A stretch of DNA of 64,000 bases from positions 124,001 through 188,000 of the forward strand of contig NZ_BAKM01000001.1 of NCBI RefSeq assembly GCF_000614185.1. Direction: 5' to 3'. The DNA is from Phocaeicola sartorii JCM 17136 = DSM 21941 (lineage in GTDB: Bacteria; Bacteroidota; Bacteroidia; Bacteroidales; Bacteroidaceae). Shown in pieces: positions 26,355 through 38,232 of this stretch. Numbering within the stretch: position 1 is the stretch's first letter; each line of letters opens with the position of its first letter. The notes under the pieces were generated by a model that ran no database searches, was not told the origin of the DNA, and saw nothing but the letters and a program-made list of their open reading frames with translations. A program made the position numbers and the translations under genes.

Positions 26355-28085
26355 ATGAACGTATTAGAACTAAGTGAACAGGAGATTATCAGACGAAACA
26401 GTCTGAATGAATTGCGAGCTATGGGCATCGAACCATACCCCGCAGCTGAGTATGTAACCAATGCATTTTCGACAGATATAAAAGCTGAGTTCAAAGATAA
26501 TGAGGAACCTCGCAAAGTATCGGTAGCCGGACGTATGATGAGCCGCCGTGTGATGGGTAAAGCTTCATTCATCGAGTTACAGGACTCAAAAGGCCGTATC
26601 CAGGTCTATATCACCCGTGATGACATCTGCCCGGATGAAAACAAAGAATTGTACAACACAGTATTCAAACGTCTGCTGGACCTTGGTGACTTTGTCGGTA
26701 TCGAAGGATTCGTATTCAGAACCCAGATGGGTGAAATCAGCATCCACGCTAAAAAGCTAACCGTACTGTCCAAGTCTATCAAACCGCTTCCTATTGTAAA
26801 ATACAAAGACGGAGTCGCTTACGATAAGTTTGAAGACCCCGAATTGCGCTACCGTCAACGCTACGTCGATCTTGCAGTGAATGAAGAGATAAAAGATATC
26901 TTCATCAAACGCAGTAAAGTATTTAGTTCCATGCGCGAATATTTCAACTCAAAAGGCTACATGGAAGTGGAGACTCCGATTCTGCAATCCATTGCCGGCG
27001 GAGCAGCCGCACGTCCGTTCATTACACACCACAACGCATTGGATATGCCCCTGTATATGCGTATCGCCAGTGAGCTGTACTTGAAAAGACTGATTGTAGG
27101 TGGTTTCGAAGGTGTATATGAAATAGGCAAGAACTTCCGTAACGAAGGAATGGACCGCACACACAACCCGGAATTCACCTGTATGGAAATATACGTTGCC
27201 TACAAAGATTATAACTGGATGATGGAATTTACGGAAAAGATGATTGAAAAGATCTGTCTGGATGTAAACGGCACTACTCAAGTCAAGATAGGCGACAACA
27301 TCATTGACTTCAAAGCTCCGTACAAGCGTGTCACCATGCTGGATTCCATCAAGGAACACACCGGCTATGACTTGACAGGCATGAACGAAGACCAGATACG
27401 TGAGGTTTGTCAGAAACTGAATATGGAAATTGACGAGACGATGGGTAAAGGCAAGCTGATTGATGAAATCTTCGGAGAATTCTGCGAAGGTACCTACATC
27501 CAACCGACTTTCATCACTGACTATCCAAAAGAAATGTCTCCGCTGACAAAGGTACACCGTACCAATCCGGATTTGACCGAGCGTTTCGAACTGATGGTGA
27601 ACGGCAAGGAGTTGTGTAACGCATATTCTGAGCTGAATGATCCGATTGACCAGTTGGAACGTTTTGAAGAACAAATGAGACTGAGCGAAAAGGGAGATGA
27701 CGAAGCGATGATTATTGACAAAGACTTTGTCCGTGCGCTGGAATACGGTATGCCCCCCACTTCGGGCATGGGTATCGGTATGGACCGTCTGACCATGCTG
27801 ATGACCGGACAATCTACCATCCAGGAAGTATTGTTCTTCCCTCAAATGCGTCCCGAAAAGATTACCCCGAAAGACTCTCCTGCCAAATTTATGGAACTAG
27901 GTATTTCAGAAGACTGGGTTCCCGTCATCCAGAAAGCAGGCTACAACCTGGTGAGTGATATGAAAGAAGTGAATCCGCAGAAGTTGCACATGGACATCTG
28001 TGGCATCAACAAAAAATATAAATTGGAACTGACCAATCCTACGGTGGACGAAGTTGCCGGATGGATTGCGAAAATTGAGAATTGA
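26355..28085 (+). CDS. lysS: Lysyl-tRNA synthetase, class II
   Basis: 576 residues: an N-terminal OB-fold anticodon-binding domain (about 60-160) and a class II catalytic core. Motif 2 is visible in [18 protein letters not shown], motif 3 in [17 protein letters not shown]-terminal extension (about 505-576) is typical of Bacteroidetes. It charges tRNA-Lys with lysine. Confidence 0.96.
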   Translation: MNVLELSEQEIIRRNSLNELRAMGIEPYPAAEYVTNAFSTDIKAEFKDNEEPRKVSVAGRMMSRRVMGKASFIELQDSKGRIQVYITRDDICPDENKELYNTVFKRLLDLGDFVGIEGFVFRTQMGEISIHAKKLTVLSKSIKPLPIVKYKDGVAYDKFEDPELRYRQRYVDLAVNEEIKDIFIKRSKVFSSMREYFNSKGYMEVETPILQSIAGGAAARPFITHHNALDMPLYMRIASELYLKRLIVGGFEGVYEIGKNFRNEGMDRTHNPEFTCMEIYVAYKDYNWMMEFTEKMIEKICLDVNGTTQVKIGDNIIDFKAPYKRVTMLDSIKEHTGYDLTGMNEDQIREVCQKLNMEIDETMGKGKLIDEIFGEFCEGTYIQPTFITDYPKEMSPLTKVHRTNPDLTERFELMVNGKELCNAYSELNDPIDQLERFEEQMRLSEKGDDEAMIIDKDFVRALEYGMPPTSGMGIGMDRLTMLMTGQSTIQEVLFFPQMRPEKITPKDSPAKFMELGISEDWVPVIQKAGYNLVSDMKEVNPQKLHMDICGINKKYKLELTNPTVDEVAGWIAKIEN

Positions 28086-28139
28086 GAATCAAAGATTGAG
28101 AATTATTCCAATTTCAATGATCCATCATAAATAATAAGC

Positions 28140-29135
28140 ATGAAATTGCCCGGTAAAATAGCGATAATGGGTGGTGGCAGCTGGGCCACAGCTATTGCAA
28201 AAATAGTTCTGGCTCAGGCTGAATCAATCAACTGGTATATGCGCCGCGACGACCGAATTGAAGAATTCAAGCGTTTGGGACATAACCCGGCTTATCTGAC
28301 AAGTGTGCGTTTTGATATAAAGAACATCAACTTCTCGTCAGATATCAACAAGGTAGTAAAGGAATCGGATACTCTGATATTCGTTACCCCTTCCCCCTAT
28401 CTGAAAAGCCACCTCAAGAAGCTGAAAACCAAAATAAAGGACAAGTTCATTGTCACTGCTATCAAAGGTATCGTCCCCGACGAAAACCTGATTGTTTCTG
28501 ATTATTTTCATCAGGTTTACGGCGTTCCCGAAGAGAATATAGCCGTCATCGCAGGCCCGTGTCATGCGGAGGAAGTAGCCTTGGAGCGTCTGTCTTATCT
28601 CACGATCGGATGTAAAGACATTGATAAGGCTAAAATATTCTCCCGCCAGCTAGCCGGACACTATATCAAGACTTCTGTCAGCCAGGATGTGGCAGGTATA
28701 GAATACGCTTCTGTATTAAAGAATATCTATGCCATCTCCGCCGGTATTTGCAGCGGACTGAAATATGGTGACAACTTCCAAGCTGTATTGATTTCGAATG
28801 CCATCCAGGAGATGAACCGCTTCCTAAATACCGTACATCCTGTAGAGCGTTCAATCGACGATTCCGCCTATTTGGGCGACTTGCTGGTAACCTCCTATTC
28901 CAATTTCAGCCGGAACCGCGTGTTCGGTACCATGATTGGTAAAGGCTACTCCGTAAAAAGCGCACAGATAGAAATGGAAATGATTGCCGAAGGATACTAC
29001 GGAACGAAATGTATCAAGGAACTAAACAAGCACTTGCACGTGAACATGCCTATCGTAGATGCTGTTTATAATATTTTATACGAGCGCATCTCGCCCATGA
29101 TTGAGATTAAATTATTAACTGATTCATTCAGATAA
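28140..29135 (+). CDS. gpsA: Glycerol-3-phosphate dehydrogenase [NAD(P)+]
   Basis: 331 residues. The N-terminal dinucleotide fold ([13 protein letters not shown]) and motifs [19 protein letters not shown] and [16 protein letters not shown] (catalytic Lys) match the family. It makes sn-glycerol-3-phosphate from dihydroxyacetone phosphate for phospholipids. It lies between lysS and pgi. Confidence 0.95.
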   Translation: MKLPGKIAIMGGGSWATAIAKIVLAQAESINWYMRRDDRIEEFKRLGHNPAYLTSVRFDIKNINFSSDINKVVKESDTLIFVTPSPYLKSHLKKLKTKIKDKFIVTAIKGIVPDENLIVSDYFHQVYGVPEENIAVIAGPCHAEEVALERLSYLTIGCKDIDKAKIFSRQLAGHYIKTSVSQDVAGIEYASVLKNIYAISAGICSGLKYGDNFQAVLISNAIQEMNRFLNTVHPVERSIDDSAYLGDLLVTSYSNFSRNRVFGTMIGKGYSVKSAQIEMEMIAEGYYGTKCIKELNKHLHVNMPIVDAVYNILYERISPMIEIKLLTDSFR

Positions 29136-29148
29136 AATATCAGATACA

Positions 29149-30492
29149 ATGAAGAATATTAGTTTAAACATCGACAAAGTAGCCGGTTTTGTTTCTAAGG
29201 AGACAATCGCTGCTTACGAACCTCAGGTAAAAGCCTGCATGGAAACACTGGAAAACGGTACAGGTAAAGGTAATGACTTCTTAGGCTGGTTGCACTTGCC
29301 CTCGTCTATAACAGCCGGACACTTGGCTGACTTGAAAGCCACAGCTCAGGTTCTACGCGACAACTGCGAGGTAGTGGTCGTAGCAGGTATTGGCGGCAGC
29401 TATCTGGGAGCACGTGCCGTAATCGAAGCTTTATCCAACAGCTTCCAATGGTTGAAAGCAAAACAAAACGGTCCCGTCATCGTATTTGCAGGCCACAATA
29501 TCGGTGAAGATTATTTGTTTGAATTGACTGAATACTTGAAGGATAAGAAATTCGGTGTAATTAATATTTCCAAGTCTGGTACTACTACAGAAACCGCCCT
29601 GGCTTTCCGTCTGCTGAAAAAACAGTGTGAAGACCAGCTTGGCAAGGAAATGGCGAAAAAAGTCATTGTCGCCGTTACAGACGCCAAAAAAGGTGCCGCC
29701 CGTGTCACAGCCGACAAAGAAGGATACAAGACTTTCATTATCCCTGATAATGTAGGCGGTCGTTTCTCTGTCTTGACTCCGGTCGGTTTGCTGCCTATCG
29801 CAGTAGCAGGTTTCGACATCGAAAAACTAGTGGAAGGCGCACGCACCATGGAGACAGTATGTGGTCCGGCTACTCCGTTTGCCGAAAACCCAGCCGCTGT
29901 TTATGCCGCTACCCGCAATGAATTGTATAAAGACGGCAAGAAGATTGAGATTCTGGTAAACTTCAATCCCAAACTACACTATATGAACGAATGGTGGAAG
30001 CAATTGTATGGTGAATCCGAAGGCAAGGATGGTAAAGGTATCTATCCGTCTGCCGTCGACTTCTCTACCGACCTCCATTCCATGGGACAGTGGATTCAGG
30101 AAGGTGAGCGTACCATTTTCGAAACGGTTATCTCTATCGAAAAGCCGGAACATACGCTTCAAGTTCCTTCAGATGGCGAGAATCTGGACGGTTTGAACTT
30201 TCTGGCAGGCAAGCGTGTGGACGAAGTGAACAAGATGGCAGAACTGGGTACTCAGCTGGCACACGTGGACGGTGGTGTACCCAATATGCGACTGATTGTG
30301 CCCGAACTGAACGAATACTACTTGGGAGAAATCATCTATTTCTTTGAAAAGGCTTGCGGCATCAGCGGTTATCTGCTGGGTGTGAATCCGTTCAACCAAC
30401 CGGGTGTGGAAGCATACAAGAAAAACATGTTTGCTTTGTTAAACAAACCGGGGTACGAAGAAGAATCTAAAGCCATCCAGGCCCGATTATAA
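29149..30492 (+). CDS. pgi: Glucose-6-phosphate isomerase
   Basis: 447 residues, the shorter Bacteroidetes/Firmicutes form. [30 protein letters not shown] and [14 protein letters not shown] are the sugar-isomerase signatures. It interconverts glucose 6-phosphate and fructose 6-phosphate. Starts 13 bases after gpsA. Confidence 0.95.
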   Translation: MKNISLNIDKVAGFVSKETIAAYEPQVKACMETLENGTGKGNDFLGWLHLPSSITAGHLADLKATAQVLRDNCEVVVVAGIGGSYLGARAVIEALSNSFQWLKAKQNGPVIVFAGHNIGEDYLFELTEYLKDKKFGVINISKSGTTTETALAFRLLKKQCEDQLGKEMAKKVIVAVTDAKKGAARVTADKEGYKTFIIPDNVGGRFSVLTPVGLLPIAVAGFDIEKLVEGARTMETVCGPATPFAENPAAVYAATRNELYKDGKKIEILVNFNPKLHYMNEWWKQLYGESEGKDGKGIYPSAVDFSTDLHSMGQWIQEGERTIFETVISIEKPEHTLQVPSDGENLDGLNFLAGKRVDEVNKMAELGTQLAHVDGGVPNMRLIVPELNEYYLGEIIYFFEKACGISGYLLGVNPFNQPGVEAYKKNMFALLNKPGYEEESKAIQARL

Positions 30493-30538
30493 TCATCAAG
30501 ACCTATAAAGAATGTCATTAAATGGCATTCTGAACGGC

Positions 30539-30592
30539 AGTGAAGAATCTGAAAGCATCCACCAAGTGCTTACAGATTCTTCACTTTGTTCA
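30539..30592 (+). terminator. Terminator of the pgi gene
   Basis: AGTGAAGAATCTG (30539-30551) and CAGATTCTTCACT (30573-30585) form a 13-bp stem followed by a T-rich tail. Confidence 0.75.
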
Positions 30593-30638
30593 AGACCAAC
30601 GGTCGCGAGCTTTGGAAATATAACTATACATTTATTCT

Positions 30639-31373
30639 ATGTTTAAAGAAACGATAAACAACTACCTTCACACGCATGGATACGAATCCATCGACCTGAA
30701 AGCCGTATTGTTCGATATGGACGGCGTACTGTTCGACTCCATGCCCAACCATGCAGAGTCATGGCATAAAATAATGAAACGCTTCGGTTTCGGCCTCAGC
30801 CGGGAAGAAGCTTATATGCACGAAGGACGTACCGGTGCATCCACCATCAATATAGTAAGCCGCCGGGAACGTGGGCATGATGCCACAGAAGAAGAGATAA
30901 AAGCCATCTACCAAGCCAAAACCGAGGAATTCAACAAATGCCCCAAAGCAGAACGTATGCCGGGCGCACTGGAAGTACTGACTAAAATAAAAGCCGCAGG
31001 ACTCACCCCTATGGTAGTGACCGGTTCGGGACAAACATCCCTACTAGACCGTTTGAATCATAATTTTCCGGGTATCTTCCAAGCAGACCTGATGGTCACC
31101 GCTTTTGATGTGAAATACGGAAAGCCGAATCCAGAACCGTATCTGATGGCCTTAAAGAAAGGCGGTTTCAAACCTAATGAAGCGTTAGTAATAGAAAATG
31201 CACCACTAGGTGTACAAGCGGGAGTTGCCGCCGGTATATTTACCATCGCCGTGAATACAGGGCCGTTGCCCGACAATGTGTTACTGGATGAAGGAGCGAA
31301 TTTACTTTTTCATTCCATGCCCGACTTCAATGAAAATTGGGAAACACTACAATCTGCATTAAAACAAGATTAA
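30639..31373 (+). CDS. HAD-family phosphatase (beta-phosphoglucomutase-like)
   Basis: 244 residues. Motif I FDMDGVLFDSMPNH, motif II VVTGSG, motif III KPNPEPYLMAL and motif IV VIENAPLGVQAG are present, with a helical cap after motif I. It resembles beta-phosphoglucomutase-like phosphatases acting on sugar phosphates. The substrate is unknown. It stands as a separate unit after the pgi terminator. Confidence 0.8.
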   Translation: MFKETINNYLHTHGYESIDLKAVLFDMDGVLFDSMPNHAESWHKIMKRFGFGLSREEAYMHEGRTGASTINIVSRRERGHDATEEEIKAIYQAKTEEFNKCPKAERMPGALEVLTKIKAAGLTPMVVTGSGQTSLLDRLNHNFPGIFQADLMVTAFDVKYGKPNPEPYLMALKKGGFKPNEALVIENAPLGVQAGVAAGIFTIAVNTGPLPDNVLLDEGANLLFHSMPDFNENWETLQSALKQD

Positions 31374-31406
31374 ATCTTGCAGAAATTCTTCATAATCAAT
31401 AAAAAA

Positions 31407-31445
31407 GAGCTCCTTGTTTTCACCTGAATGAAAAACAAGGAGCTC
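31407..31445. terminator. Bidirectional terminator
   Basis: GAGCTCCTTGTTTT (31407-31420) and AAAACAAGGAGCTC (31432-31445), a 14-bp stem between convergent genes. Confidence 0.75.
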
Positions 31446-31486
31446 ATATTACATAAAAAATCACAGCCTATCAAAAATACCTGAAC

Positions 31487-32731
31487 CTACTTTAAAACCT
31501 TGCGTAACCAAGGAATAACCAGTTCGTTTTTAAAATAATGAGAAGGGGGATCTACATTGACCGTTTCGAAATAGGTCTTTGAATCCAGTCCTTCATCAAG
31601 ACGCTCCACATCTTTTCTAACCGCCTTATCAGCAAACTTCGGATAATGATGAAACTCCGCATTTTCCGGTTTTCCACTAGCAGCATAAGCAGACTGCACC
31701 AAACGGAAATCACGGTCCAACCCTCCCTCTGTAAAAATGATAGGACGAGGAGCTAATGACGCGACAACATCTGGAAAATTAAAATATCTCCAATAGCCAG
31801 GTATCAGATGCCGGATAGAATTTGGAAAAGGACGCCTGTTTTCTTTGTCTGGTTTAGTCATCACAACGGCACGTTCCTGAGTCTGGCATAGAAAATCATT
31901 GTACACAAAAGCATAAATATCCTTATCCAACACCCCCAAGACCATCATCGGTTCTGTACCTAATGAGAATCCGCTAATCACAATCCTATCCTTTCGGATG
32001 TAAGACTGGCTCTTCACCCAATTCAGCACTTGCATATCCAGATAAGAAGTATACCCTAGCCAACTCCATCCCAGTTCAAGCAAAAAACGGGAAACAACAT
32101 CATAGTCATAATTCCATCCTTTATCATAACATTCCAAATCGGAAGCTTCTCCGGCAGCGGCATTATCCACCGCTACCGCCACATAACCTTCTTTAACCAT
32201 ATTCAGAGCCATACTTACTTGGGGATTATTATAATCCTCAGTCAACTTATCACAGATGCCAGGCTCACCAGCCAATCCTTCTTTAGTCCTTCCGGAACCC
32301 GGAATGCACAAGACTCCGGGTACTGCACCCTTCAAATGTATCGGTTTCAAAACCAGGAAAGTGGAAACTGACTTTGGAAAAGGATAGAACTCCCATTTCT
32401 CCAAAATATACCCCTCTTTTTTTTCCGTTTTCACACAGACAGGAGACGGTTGTCCCTTTATTTCGGGAAACTTCATGATTTCCACCATTGCAGTACGCAC
32501 TCCATTCTGCCATTGCGTAAACTCCTGTGCGGACATACCGGAACAGTAAGCATATTGGGGATGTGTATTTTTCAACATCTCATGAACAATGGCATAAGTA
32601 CTTAGTAACCGTCCATCCCCACGATCTGATTTCACAACTGCATGTTCCTCAGGTTGGTAATTCTGAGAATTACCAACCATACATAAACTGCATACAGATA
32701 CTAAAAAGAGCAATCTTTTCATTATCATCAT
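31487..32731 (-). CDS. Secreted alpha/beta hydrolase (acetylesterase-like)
   Basis: 414 residues with a signal peptide (LLFLVSVCSLCMVGNSQ). The nucleophile elbow is GFSLGTEP near residue 250, and GGLDRDFR supplies a likely acid. The fold resembles dienelactone hydrolase/acetyl-xylan-esterase-like family members often found in Bacteroidetes glycan loci. A substrate such as an acetylated glycan is suggested by the context beside SusC/SusD and the sialic-acid genes. It is probably in one operon with the susD gene downstream of it in the map (11-base gap). Confidence 0.65.
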   Translation of the reverse strand: MMIMKRLLFLVSVCSLCMVGNSQNYQPEEHAVVKSDRGDGRLLSTYAIVHEMLKNTHPQYAYCSGMSAQEFTQWQNGVRTAMVEIMKFPEIKGQPSPVCVKTEKKEGYILEKWEFYPFPKSVSTFLVLKPIHLKGAVPGVLCIPGSGRTKEGLAGEPGICDKLTEDYNNPQVSMALNMVKEGYVAVAVDNAAAGEASDLECYDKGWNYDYDVVSRFLLELGWSWLGYTSYLDMQVLNWVKSQSYIRKDRIVISGFSLGTEPMMVLGVLDKDIYAFVYNDFLCQTQERAVVMTKPDKENRRPFPNSIRHLIPGYWRYFNFPDVVASLAPRPIIFTEGGLDRDFRLVQSAYAASGKPENAEFHHYPKFADKAVRKDVERLDEGLDSKTYFETVNVDPPSHYFKNELVIPWLRKVLK

Positions 32732-32743
32732 ATTATTCCACTA

Positions 32744-34333
32744 TTATTCATACCCCGGATTCTGCTTGATTTCCGGATCTCCATTCAAGACTTCCACATT
32801 AACAGGCCACAACATCATATACGCCTTATCCTCTGTTAATATAGGCAATGAACTTCCATAATGCGCTTTAGCAGAAAAGACAAAAGGTTTTCCGTTGGAA
32901 TCACGTAAACGCAATAAATCAAACCAGCGACTTCCCTCACCTACAAACTCTTTATCACGTTCCTGCAAAATAGCCCACTCATTATCCGCATAATCTCCTG
33001 CGATATATTTATGTTGTTCAAATTTATCACCATAAGCACGCTTACGTATCTCATTTATATATGCAGCACATTTATCCGGAGCTCCCAACCCGTTTTCACA
33101 CTCGGCCAGCATCAACAAAACATCAGCATATCTATATACCGGTACATCTGAATCATAATAATGAGTTCCTCCGTCCGTTTGCCCCATCAGTTTTTTCCAA
33201 CAAGCGCCACGGTTTTTTCCTTCAAACATATATTGAAAAAAAGTAGCATCCAAACGAGTATCTTCCTTATCATAAATTTCGATAAACGGCACTTTATACT
33301 CATAACGTAATGGTCCGGCTGTCAATAGCTTCAACGGATCCGGACCATATTTATTTCCATCCAAGTCCGTAGCATTGGTAAACAAGGCTACATTATAGAA
33401 CCAGTTCGCCCCCCAATTGGTCAATTCATTCTTATTAAAACATAGAGCGAAAATAATCTCTCTATTCTTCTTCCCTTCCGGAGTCCATAAATCCGCAAAG
33501 TTTGGAAGCAGTTCGAATTGTTGGTTCACCAAATTCAATAAAGCCTTCTTTGCTGTCAGCAAGTCACTGTTATTAGGATCTACGGCAGTCAGAGTAGCTA
33601 TATGATCCCCTGCAATATCATCACTGGGTAATCCTGTAGTGACTTTGGCAGACCACATATATATCTTGGCTTTCAAAAGTTCCGTTGCATAATAAGACCA
33701 TTCATATTGGTCGGATATCTTCTTATCCGACTCATTGAAAAAAGATTCGGATTTATTAATATCTTCTTTGATAAACTCCAACGTTTCCTCCGGAGTAGAA
33801 CGAGCCTTATATAGTTGCGTAATATCAATGCTACCCTCTGTAACTTTCGATTCCGTTTCTAACGGCACACCACCAAATGTTCGATAAAGATAGAAATAAT
33901 AATATGCACGCAAACCATAAGCCTGTCCCAAATAAAATGATTTCTCCGTTCCAGTCATATAATCAATTTCTTTATCTACATTTCTGATAAACAAATTTAT
34001 ATGCATGATATTTGGGTACACCTCATACCAATCATCGACACCGGTATTATCTTTCGTAAGCAGATTATTAGTCATAGGCGGACCATATACCCCCTCACCC
34101 ATAGAAGTAACATCACTTATCAGAATCTCACTTCTGAACTCTCCCAATGTGACAGGCATCTGATATTTATCTCTTAAATCGGCATGAATACCAGTCATAA
34201 ACATTTCTACCTGAGACTTCTGATTCCAAAAATCATTAGAGCCATAATAATCTTCAGGAGACAGGTCCAACGCATCACAAGCAGACAATACCATCATCCC
34301 ACTCAACAATATGCTATAAAATATTTTCTTCAT
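32744..34333 (-). CDS. SusD/RagB-family surface glycan-binding lipoprotein
   Basis: 529 residues. The lipobox (GMMVLSACDAL) is followed by the SusD-like N-terminal repeat region (DYYGSNDFWNQKSQVEMFMTGIH) and the C-terminal RagB-type portion (YADVLLMLAECENGLG, EFVGEGSRWFDLLRLR, MLWPVNVEVL..NPGYE). It sits on the outer face of the outer membrane, binds glycan and passes it to its SusC partner. Thirty bases separate it from that gene. Confidence 0.92.
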   Translation of the reverse strand: MKKIFYSILLSGMMVLSACDALDLSPEDYYGSNDFWNQKSQVEMFMTGIHADLRDKYQMPVTLGEFRSEILISDVTSMGEGVYGPPMTNNLLTKDNTGVDDWYEVYPNIMHINLFIRNVDKEIDYMTGTEKSFYLGQAYGLRAYYYFYLYRTFGGVPLETESKVTEGSIDITQLYKARSTPEETLEFIKEDINKSESFFNESDKKISDQYEWSYYATELLKAKIYMWSAKVTTGLPSDDIAGDHIATLTAVDPNNSDLLTAKKALLNLVNQQFELLPNFADLWTPEGKKNREIIFALCFNKNELTNWGANWFYNVALFTNATDLDGNKYGPDPLKLLTAGPLRYEYKVPFIEIYDKEDTRLDATFFQYMFEGKNRGACWKKLMGQTDGGTHYYDSDVPVYRYADVLLMLAECENGLGAPDKCAAYINEIRKRAYGDKFEQHKYIAGDYADNEWAILQERDKEFVGEGSRWFDLLRLRDSNGKPFVFSAKAHYGSSLPILTEDKAYMMLWPVNVEVLNGDPEIKQNPGYE

Positions 34334-34362
34334 AATCCTTCCTATTTATTAGAATGTAACAT

Positions 34363-37300
34363 TTAAACCCAAAACAACTGTTCTAGGAGGGGATATCCTC
34401 CATTCTGACTGACACCATATTCGGGGGTCGCCATATTTTTGGCTGCTGTAATATATCCCAAATTCTGTGCTGTTACAGAAACATCCACCTTGCTCAAACC
34501 GGATTTATGAATCCAACTCTGAGGCAAGGAATACGACAGGCTTATTTCACGAAAAGCCAAATAATCGCCACGATAACAATTAATGTCCGATATTCTGTCA
34601 TAATTACGTTTGCCCAAAAAGTCAGCCCATCCATACACCGGATATTTTCCATTCGGATTACTTTCCGACCAGGAATCTTTAACTAAAGAAATGGTATTAA
34701 ATGTTCCCTGCATATTACCCATAATCCAAGGAGTTTTCCAATCATGTACCCAATAGCCTAAAGCATAATCCAGACGGCAGTTCAAAGTTAACCCTTTCCA
34801 TGAAGTATTAATGTTAAAGCCTCCGGTCCAATGAGGTATCGTATTACCCAATTTCACCCGGTCATAATCATCAATCACACCATCCCCATTCACATCCTGC
34901 CATTTCACATCACCAGCCTGTATAGGCAGTCCTTTCTCCTTTTCGGCATCCGACAATTTAGCCCAAGCTTCAGGTCCATAGAGCACTTTGGCATCTGCTC
35001 CATTTTCCGTATAAGTGGATCTGTCTATCAGATTGCCTGGAATCTCACTCTCACTCTTATAAATACCAAGAGATTTAAAGGCGTAAATCACACCATATTC
35101 CTGTCCTTCCTGATAACCACCCACCCATTGTCTTTCATAGGTACCATCTGCCAGCTTGCGTCCCGTATAAACCTGATAGGCATCCTGCATATTATTCGGC
35201 AATCCATTGTACGGTAATGAGATAATCTTATTCTTATTATAAGCGGTATTCATACTAACTGTAAATTTCCAATCTTTGGTACGCAAAACATTGGCGGTCA
35301 ATTCCAACTCCATACCTTGGTTTTGTACTTCTCCATTGTTAGAAAGGAAAGAAGAAACTCCGCTATGGGAAGGCAGGGTGATTTCTGCAAATTTATCCTG
35401 TGTATGTCTATTATAATAGGTAAAGTTCAAGATATATTTGTTATTCAGAAAACCAATATCGAAACCTGTCTCGAATGTGTACGATTTTTCCCATCTCATG
35501 GTGGGATTAGGCAAATCGTTTATCATCAAAGGCACTTTGCCATTATAGTTGGGTACTATTTTACCTTTTTTATCTTTCATAATACCATAAGAGCCTTGAA
35601 CCGTATAATAATCAAGTCCTGTCACTACATTACCATTAGCATCCAGTACACCAGACACATTTCCATTGGCACCGTAACTAGCACGAATTTTAGCATAAGA
35701 AAGTACATTGCTACAAGACTCCATAAAATTCTCTCTACTCAAGACCCAACCGGCTGATATGCCGGGAAAGGTTCCCCAACGGTTATCCTTTGGCAGTTTG
35801 GAGTATCCGTCGCGACGTAAAACAAGGCTCAGCAAATACTTGGACTTATAATCATAATTCACTCTACCAAAGAATGAAAGAATACGTTGTCTGTAATGCC
35901 AGGAATCTATTTGCCGTACTCCAGCAGCAGTCGAAGTATAATTCAAATCCTGAAAATCAGATAATGGAGATCCATAACCAGATGCAGAAAAACCTTTCTT
36001 GTATGAGTCATAATATTCTACGCCTGCCATCGCATCTATAGAATGATCTTGCCGGAATGTAGTCTGATAATTCAAGATTCCATTGTAAGTCTGGTCCAAA
36101 AGCCGTTCATGCTTGTTGGAAGTACTATGATTCGTATCATATACCGGTCCTGTAGCTACAATATAGTCCCCTTTGAAGAACTCTCTGCTGTCATCAAAAT
36201 AAAACCAAGTTCCTGTGGTCTTGAATGTCAATCCTTTCATTATATTAAAGGTAAAAGACTGGCTCAGATTAAACTTGTCTGTATTATTATCATAGTTCAA
36301 TGCATCCTCATACACTTTCACAGTGGTCCAGCCACGGGCATAAGAAGCCACTGCAGGGCCTGCCAACCAGTCGCCGTCCGGACTTTTCACACGGAATGTA
36401 GGAGGAACGGACAAGGTAGTACTGAAAAAATTACCTTCACCGGCATATCCTGCACCACCATCGTCCCATTTGGCATCGGTAAATGTCAAAGAAGAATTGG
36501 AAGTAAGCCAAGGCTTAATTTTATAATCTGCATTGATCGTGAAATTCAAACGGTGATACCAGTTGTTCATCGCATTTCCTTCGCTGCGATTATAGCCTAG
36601 GCTTGCATAATAATGCCCCTTATCATTGCCGCCGGATACGCTCAAGTTATAATCCTGAGTAATAGCCGGAGATTTGATATTATAATCTTTCAGTTGATTA
36701 TCACAATAAATCAATTTTTGTCCCGGATTCACAGGGTCATCCATTGTCTGCCAACCTTGTTTTAACAGGAAAGCCAGATCATCTGTATAATTCATAACAC
36801 CCCATACGGCTGTATTGTCTTTATTGCCATTAAGTACATTCCCTTTTTCATCAAAATATCTGTTTCCTGTTCCGTAAGGCTGTGTTCCGGATAAAGTCGC
36901 ATCACTGGCAAATCCATGCCAAGCGCCCGATTTATCCTGCCATATATGCGAAGACCGATAAAATGCCGAACGCATATAATACAAATAATCATGAGCATTC
37001 AAAAACTCATACTGGCTATGAAAAAAATTGAAACCGACTTTCGCACTCAAATTTATTTCCGTATGTCCTTCCGAACCTCTTTTAGTAGTAACAAGAATTA
37101 CACCATTGGAAGCACGCGCACCGTAAATAGCTGTAGCACCGGCATCTTTCATGACTTCCAAAGACTCGATATCCTCCGGATTCACATCACTCAACGACTC
37201 GCGTACAGCACCATCGATAATGACCAAAGGTGAACCGCTACCATCCAGATTGGTACCACCACGAAGTACCAAAGTAGGAGTGGAATTCGGATTACCACTA

Positions 37301-38085
37301 GTTTGCTGCACCCTTAATCCTGCCACTGCACCAGAGAGTGCTTGCGCCGGATTAGTATGGGCACCCGTACTTAAAGTAGAATTATCAACTTTAGCAATAG
37401 AATTAGTCATCTTGGAACGAAGTTGTGTACCCCCATAACCTGTTATCACCACTTCATCCAAAGTCTTATTGTCTTCCTGCAACTGAACATTCAAAAACGA
37501 CTTTTTCCCTACCAACATTTCTTGAGTCAGATAACCGATATAAGAAAAGACCAAAGACGCTTTTTCACTTACCATTAACGTAAACTGGCCGTCTATATCA
37601 GTTATGGTACCATTGGTAGTACCTTTCTCTATAATATTAGCCCCAATAATTGCTTCTCCTTTGGCATCGGTCACTATACCTTTGACAGTCACTTTCTCTT
37701 GTTGCATAACAATGGGACGCGTTTCTTCTTTAGAAATGGCCTTGCGAATTATTACTTGTCTGTCACGGATATAATATTCCAAATCAGTACCGGCAAACAT
37801 TTGTTTCAATACCTCTTCTATTGTTTTATTCCGTACATCCACATTGACACGACGAGATAAATCAATATCTGTACGATATATAAAAATAAATTGACTATTC
37901 TTTTCTACCCAATTAATCACACTCTTCAAAGTCTGGTTCTCCATAGAAACGGTAAAGCTAGTTTGTTCCGCATAACTCATTTCTGCAAAAGCCTCTTCAT
38001 AACCTGTAAATGTTAAAATCATGGCTAAACTCATACATTTTGTGAATTTAGGCATGAGTTTTATTCTATTCGTGTATTTTTTCAT
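34363..38085 (-). CDS. SusC/RagA TonB-dependent transporter with STN domain
   Basis: 1240 residues. The N-terminus carries an export signal and an STN domain (VSMENQTLKSVINWVEKNSQFIFIY...). A carboxypeptidase-regulatory-like domain (VTVKGIVTDAKGEAIIGANI), the plug (VVITGYGGTQLRSKMT) and a long beta-barrel follow. The STN domain contacts the FecR anti-sigma protein encoded just upstream, so transport of the glycan can switch on the ECF sigma factor. It is paired with the SusD at 32744. Confidence 0.92.
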   Translation of the reverse strand: MKKYTNRIKLMPKFTKCMSLAMILTFTGYEEAFAEMSYAEQTSFTVSMENQTLKSVINWVEKNSQFIFIYRTDIDLSRRVNVDVRNKTIEEVLKQMFAGTDLEYYIRDRQVIIRKAISKEETRPIVMQQEKVTVKGIVTDAKGEAIIGANIIEKGTTNGTITDIDGQFTLMVSEKASLVFSYIGYLTQEMLVGKKSFLNVQLQEDNKTLDEVVITGYGGTQLRSKMTNSIAKVDNSTLSTGAHTNPAQALSGAVAGLRVQQTSGNPNSTPTLVLRGGTNLDGSGSPLVIIDGAVRESLSDVNPEDIESLEVMKDAGATAIYGARASNGVILVTTKRGSEGHTEINLSAKVGFNFFHSQYEFLNAHDYLYYMRSAFYRSSHIWQDKSGAWHGFASDATLSGTQPYGTGNRYFDEKGNVLNGNKDNTAVWGVMNYTDDLAFLLKQGWQTMDDPVNPGQKLIYCDNQLKDYNIKSPAITQDYNLSVSGGNDKGHYYASLGYNRSEGNAMNNWYHRLNFTINADYKIKPWLTSNSSLTFTDAKWDDGGAGYAGEGNFFSTTLSVPPTFRVKSPDGDWLAGPAVASYARGWTTVKVYEDALNYDNNTDKFNLSQSFTFNIMKGLTFKTTGTWFYFDDSREFFKGDYIVATGPVYDTNHSTSNKHERLLDQTYNGILNYQTTFRQDHSIDAMAGVEYYDSYKKGFSASGYGSPLSDFQDLNYTSTAAGVRQIDSWHYRQRILSFFGRVNYDYKSKYLLSLVLRRDGYSKLPKDNRWGTFPGISAGWVLSRENFMESCSNVLSYAKIRASYGANGNVSGVLDANGNVVTGLDYYTVQGSYGIMKDKKGKIVPNYNGKVPLMINDLPNPTMRWEKSYTFETGFDIGFLNNKYILNFTYYNRHTQDKFAEITLPSHSGVSSFLSNNGEVQNQGMELELTANVLRTKDWKFTVSMNTAYNKNKIISLPYNGLPNNMQDAYQVYTGRKLADGTYERQWVGGYQEGQEYGVIYAFKSLGIYKSESEIPGNLIDRSTYTENGADAKVLYGPEAWAKLSDAEKEKGLPIQAGDVKWQDVNGDGVIDDYDRVKLGNTIPHWTGGFNINTSWKGLTLNCRLDYALGYWVHDWKTPWIMGNMQGTFNTISLVKDSWSESNPNGKYPVYGWADFLGKRNYDRISDINCYRGDYLAFREISLSYSLPQSWIHKSGLSKVDVSVTAQNLGYITAAKNMATPEYGVSQNGGYPLLEQLFWV

Positions 38086-38232
38086 ATATTTGATTGTTTT
38101 TTCTATTTATTTCAAGGTAAATAATTAAACAACGATTCAGTGACCAGATAGTACGGCAAATACTGTCTGGTTTTCTTTTTTTACATCCTTCTTTTATTCC
38201 ATAGGCTAAAGTATTTTAAGGTTCAACAATTC